This document shows positions 14,356-16,612 of a stretch of 16,612 bases of DNA, piece by piece; the stretch's first letter is position 1, and every line of letters begins with the position of its first letter. Source of the DNA: Trebonia sp. (GTDB lineage: Bacteria; Actinomycetota; Actinomycetes; Streptosporangiales; Streptosporangiaceae); contig JASHPP010000276.1 of the NCBI GenBank assembly GCA_030038035.1, positions 1-16,612 on the forward strand, in the 5' to 3' direction. A program made the translations under genes and the position numbers. Below the pieces are notes generated by a model. That model saw only the letters and a program-made list of their open reading frames with translations. It made no database searches and was not told where the DNA came from.

Positions 14356-14961
14356 ATGGAACGATTCGTCACGCACACCGGCCGCGCGGTGCCGCTGCGG
14401 CGCACCAACGTGGACACCGACCAGATCATCCCCGCCGTGTACCTCAAGCGGGTCACCCGCGAGGGGTTCGGCGACGGGCTGTTCGCCGCCTGGCGCGAAG
14501 ACCCGTCGTTCGTCCTGAACCAGCCCAGGTACGCGGGGGCGACGATCCTCGTGGCGAGCACGGACTTCGGCACCGGGTCGTCGCGGGAGCACGCGGTCTG
14601 GGCGCTGCTCGATTACGGCTTCCGCGCGGTGATCTCGCCCCGCTTCGGCGACATCTTCCGGACCAACGCCACCAAGGCGGGGCTGCTCCCCGTGGTGCTG
14701 CCGGAGAAGACGGTCGCGCTCATCCAGGACGCGGCCGAGGCCGAGCCCCCTGGCGAGGTGACCGTGGACCTGGCCGGGCGCGAGGTGCGCGTGTCGGGCG
14801 GCGGCCTGTCCGAGCCGCTCGCGGCGCCGTTCGAGATCGACGACTACACGCGCTGGCGGCTGCTGGAAGGGCTGGACGACATCGGCCTGACGTTGCGGCA
14901 CGAGGACGCGATCGCAGCCTTCGAGGCGGCCAGGCCGGCCTGGCTGCCGGCCACGCTCTAG
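14356..14961 (+). CDS. leuD: 3-isopropylmalate dehydratase small subunit
   Basis: Small subunit partner of LeuC, carrying the swivelling domain that shapes the substrate pocket. 201 residues, normal length. Motifs: [19 protein letters not shown] (residues about 19-37), [13 protein letters not shown] (72-84), [25 protein letters not shown], and [17 protein letters not shown]. The start ATG has GGGAGAAGG (14339-14346 region) about nine bases upstream. Transcribed with leuC. Its stop is 16 bases from that of the convergent tetR remnant, so there is little room for a terminator. Confidence 0.97.
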   Translation: MERFVTHTGRAVPLRRTNVDTDQIIPAVYLKRVTREGFGDGLFAAWREDPSFVLNQPRYAGATILVASTDFGTGSSREHAVWALLDYGFRAVISPRFGDIFRTNATKAGLLPVVLPEKTVALIQDAAEAEPPGEVTVDLAGREVRVSGGGLSEPLAAPFEIDDYTRWRLLEGLDDIGLTLRHEDAIAAFEAARPAWLPATL

Positions 14962-14977
14962 TGCCCCGAGTCGCCAT

Positions 14978-15439
14978 TTAGTCCGCGGCAGCGGCGGCTG
15001 CCTCATGCGCGATCAGCGTCAGCATGGCATCCAGGGCGGTCTGCAGCGGCTTGGTGCTGCGCTCGATCTGGGTTAGCAGCAGGAGCCCGGAGCGGATGCC
15101 CTCTTCCCAGCGGACGAAGCCTGCGGAGACCTTCGCCCGGGCCTGGTGGTCGGACTCGGCGAGTTCGCTGCCAAGCGACCCGATCGGGCAGCCGCCGCGG
15201 CAGTCGAGCGGTTCTTGATGCTCGACCAGGAAGTCGCGCCATGCCCGCAGGCCCTCCAGGCTGTCCAGCGCCGCCAGCATCGGCTCCTGCCCGCCCACGA
15301 TCGTCTCGGTCTGGTACTCGATGACGGCCTGGACCAGCGCCTTTTTGTCCTTGAAGCAGTGGTAGACCTGCGAGCTGCTCACCCCGGCGGCAGCCCGCAC
15401 ATCCTCGACGGTCGTTCCGGAGACGCTGCCATCGAACAT
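14978..15439 (-). CDS. TetR/AcrR family regulator, start codon lost (probable pseudogene)
   Basis: 153 residues from the first usable ATG. The frame shows the second and recognition helices of a TetR DNA-binding domain (TTVEDVRAAAGVSSSQVYHCFKDKKALVQAVI) and an effector domain with CRGGCPIGSLGSEL, seen in TetR proteins that use the C-terminal TetR_C_16/LmrA-like fold. The same frame is open further upstream and reads QLTPKGEQTRQRIVAAAAKL, which is clearly the missing first helix. But between that and the in-frame TGA at about 15566 there is no ATG, GTG or TTG. Immediately beyond lies the end of an SDR gene on the other strand. The protein made from ATG 15439 would lack helix 1 and probably not bind DNA. 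I read it as a regulator whose start was removed by a deletion. Confidence 0.72.
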   Translation of the reverse strand: MFDGSVSGTTVEDVRAAAGVSSSQVYHCFKDKKALVQAVIEYQTETIVGGQEPMLAALDSLEGLRAWRDFLVEHQEPLDCRGGCPIGSLGSELAESDHQARAKVSAGFVRWEEGIRSGLLLLTQIERSTKPLQTALDAMLTLIAHEAAAAAAD

Positions 15440-15522
15440 GAGCTTGGCCGCCGCGGCGACGATCCGCTGACGGGTCTGCTCGCCCTTGGGCGTCAGCTGA
15501 CCCCGGGCTCGCCGGCCGTTGG

Positions 15523-15855
15523 CTGGCCGTCTTCGGCGCGACCAAGGCCGCCCTGAACCTGCTCACCAAGTCCTGGGCAGCGGAATTCGGCCCGGCCGGG
15601 GTACGGGTCAACGCGGTCAGCCCTGGCCCCACCCGCACGCAGACGGTCACCGACATCATGGGCGATGCCCTTGACCAGCTCGGCGCGCAGTCACCGCTTG
15701 GATATGTCGCCAAGCCCGAGGAGATCGCCGACGCGATCGTATACCTGGCCAGCGACCAGGCCAGCTACATATCGGGCGCCCTGCTCAACGTCGACGGCGG
15801 CCGTACCGCCGCCAGCCGGCCACCGAGCCCGCGGTCCTTGGCACCCTCGCCCTGA
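15523..15855 (+). pseudogene. C-terminal fragment of a short-chain dehydrogenase/reductase (SDR)
   Basis: The frame reads LAVFGATKAALNLLTKSWAAEF and then VNAVSPGPTRT, PEEIADAIVYLASD and ISGALLNVDGGRTA, the last ~105 residues of a classical SDR of about 250. The Rossmann NAD(P)-binding half (TGxxxGxG) and the catalytic Ser are missing, and Phe stands where the catalytic Tyr of YxxxK should be. There is no start codon before the homology begins. Upstream the same DNA is the antisense of tetR. Regulator and SDR genes are often divergent neighbours, so both remnants probably come from one ancestral pair. The last 16 residues after GGRTA look non-conserved. ATG 15658 could start an 65-residue ORF of no likely function. 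Confidence 0.8.
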
Positions 15856-15917
15856 CTGCCGGCGAATCAACGACTCACCGCACGAGCCTCATGCAAGCCG
15901 GATTCGAATTCGCGCGA

Positions 15918-15957
15918 GTTGACGGCTTCGCCGGGCTTGTCCGGCGAAGCCGTCAAC
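15918..15957 (+). terminator. Perfect 17-bp hairpin after the SDR remnant
   Basis: GTTGACGGCTTCGCCGG (15918-15934) and its exact reverse complement (15941-15957) enclose a six-base loop GCTTGT. GTTTAAAG follows on the plus strand. The position 63 bases after the SDR stop and the stem strength favour an intrinsic terminator that outlived its gene. The perfect symmetry also allows a mobile palindromic element. Confidence 0.65.
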
Positions 15958-16055
15958 GTTTAAAGCGTCGCGATAGCCGCTTGCCATTGCACCCGAATAG
16001 GGCAAATTGCGTCCCGCCCTAGGCGGCGGAGCCCGCGGCCAGCTTTTCATGAGAG

Positions 16056-16129
16056 GCGGGATACTCGCCCGCCGAAAAAGGTCGGAAAGTATCCCGCGCG
16101 GTTAATTCACGGCATCATGGCGGGCGAGT
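16056..16129. repeat. Two overlapping, mutually exclusive inverted repeats
   Basis: GCGGGATACT (16056-16065) pairs perfectly with AGTATCCCGC (16088-16097). ACTCGCCCGCC (16063-16073) pairs perfectly with GGCGGGCGAGT (16119-16129). The left arms share bases 16063-16065, so forming one stem disturbs the other. The region is non-coding and could be a small RNA or a leader switch. Confidence 0.55.
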
Positions 16130-16456
16130 GGCGGCTGTCCAGAATGCCGGGTTCGTGTCGCGCGCCTCATGCGCGGTCCGCGGTCCTGCCGACGAGCCTG
16201 AGCAGTCAGATTGAACTGGACCGACGGCCGCGAAGCGTGGTTGGCGCGAATTGCTGACGACTTAATGAGTAGGTTTTCCCGTTATGGGCATTTTTTCTGA
16301 CCGCGGAAACTCTTGCCCAGGGCCGACACGCGCGGCAATATTTGCCAAGGTTATTGTGTAGCGGAGCTCGATCGCCTAATTTCGGGCTGGTCAGGGGTCG
16401 CGATCCAGGCGAGCAGCCCGCGCGGCCTCCCGTAGGGGGAAACGCAGGAGCGAATA

Positions 16457-16612
16457 ATGAACAAGCGTGATCTGATCGACGCGATCTCGGGTCGCCTGGG
16501 GGACAAGAAGTCCGCGACCGAAGCGCTGAACGCAGTGCTCGAGACCATCCAGGAGGCCGTGGCAAACGGCGACAAGGTCTCGATCACGGGATTCGGCGTC
16601 TTCGAGAAGAGC
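16457..16612 (+). CDS. hup: HU family DNA-binding protein (3' partial)
   Basis: Histone-like nucleoid protein that binds and bends DNA as a dimer. 52 residues are visible before the window ends. MNKRDLIDAISGRLG and the helical segment SATEALNAVLETIQEAVANGDKV are the standard dimerisation helices, and ITGFGVFEK is the conserved strand leading to the DNA-binding arm, which lies outside. The start ATG has AGGAG at 16446-16450, six bases upstream. Whether it is the short HU or the actinobacterial form with a Lys/Ala-rich tail cannot be seen. Confidence 0.95.
   Translation, partial: MNKRDLIDAISGRLGDKKSATEALNAVLETIQEAVANGDKVSITGFGVFEKS

Larger units (their letters stand above)
15856..16456. other. 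601-base non-coding region upstream of the HU gene
   Basis: No ORF here resembles a gene. Contents: the 17-bp hairpin (15918-15957), the interlocking repeats at 16056-16129, a less GC-rich stretch (about 16250-16330, with a T6 run at 16293-16298), and a small palindrome GGCAATATTTGCC (16334-16346) followed by TTATTGTGTAG. The latter two look like promoter or protein-binding DNA for the HU gene, though I cannot fix -35 and -10 boxes. The long leader between there and 16457 is unusual for such a gene. Confidence 0.5.

Noticed and set aside
12804..14573. 590-codon upstream extension of the ndgR frame
   Set aside because: It is the antisense of leuC, and known NdgR proteins begin at the position of ATG 12803.
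15146..15556. Plus-strand ORF of 136 codons opposite tetR
   Set aside because: It is a shadow of the tetR frame; no homology recognised.
15891..16022. Short plus-strand ORF starting ATG near 15891
   Set aside because: About 43 codons, containing the whole 17-bp hairpin. The Arg-rich text looks like translated stem DNA, with no ribosome site.
1209..16456. CRISPR array, insertion sequence or transposase
   Set aside because: I found no regularly spaced direct repeats, no transposase-like frame, and no terminal repeats with target duplications.
16206..16565. 119-codon minus-strand ORF over the hup start
   Set aside because: It overlaps the HU gene antisense, has no motif and no ribosome site, and crosses the likely hup promoter.

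Overview
The window is very GC-rich, with short intergenic gaps, GTG starts, TANNNT-type -10 boxes directly in front of start codons, and gene families typical of high-GC Gram-positive bacteria (NdgR-type IclR regulator, stand-alone ClpX-type zinc finger, type I DAHP synthase, three-subunit transhydrogenase). It is most likely the chromosome of an actinomycete (Actinomycetota). I cannot name a genus. As I remember it, tRNA-Gln/tRNA-Glu, ndgR-leuC-leuD and an HU gene lie close together in Streptomyces. Here the same markers appear in the same order, with about 11 kb of other genes between the tRNAs and ndgR.

Layout. 1-837 is the 3' part of an oligopeptide-type ABC transporter ATPase. 843-1208 holds tRNA-Gln(CTG) and tRNA-Glu(CTC), each with its own recognisable promoter. 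1209-1561 has no gene but two strong inverted repeats. 1562-1915 is a small protein with two ClpX-type C4 zinc fingers, probably translated from a leaderless mRNA. 1993-3589 is a DAHP synthase gene (first step of the shikimate pathway). It is preceded by a short ORF whose start reads Trp-Tyr-Trp-Arg-Phe, followed by four copies of one 8-mer arranged as two hairpins that can re-pair: a candidate attenuator. The DAHP synthase frame has no stop at its natural end and runs 314 nt into the convergent MFS gene. That MFS gene and a TrpB2-type tryptophan synthase beta chain form an operon on the minus strand (3276-5868). Divergent from it is psuG (6028-6954).

7024-8626 encodes a DUF4139 (MuiA-like) protein split into two frames. 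8642-8986 is an MmcQ/YjbR-family protein. 8987-11897 (minus) is the operon for proton-translocating NAD(P) transhydrogenase (pntAA-pntAB-pntB), with overlapping start and stop codons. 12075-14961 is the leucine block: ndgR (minus) divergent from leuC-leuD. 14978-15855 is a broken pair: a TetR regulator without a start codon, joined head-to-head to the last third of a short-chain dehydrogenase. This looks like a deletion scar. 15856-16456 is non-coding and rich in inverted repeats, and the window ends inside an HU-type DNA-binding protein gene.

Functional themes. Aromatic amino acids (DAHP synthase, TrpB2, possibly the MFS carrier), leucine synthesis under NdgR, NADPH supply by transhydrogenase, and pseudouridine catabolism. 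The observations most worth following are the aromatic-codon leader with re-pairing hairpins before the DAHP synthase gene, the lost stop codon of that gene, the tetR/SDR deletion junction, the frameshifted DUF4139 gene, and the mutually exclusive hairpins upstream of the HU gene.
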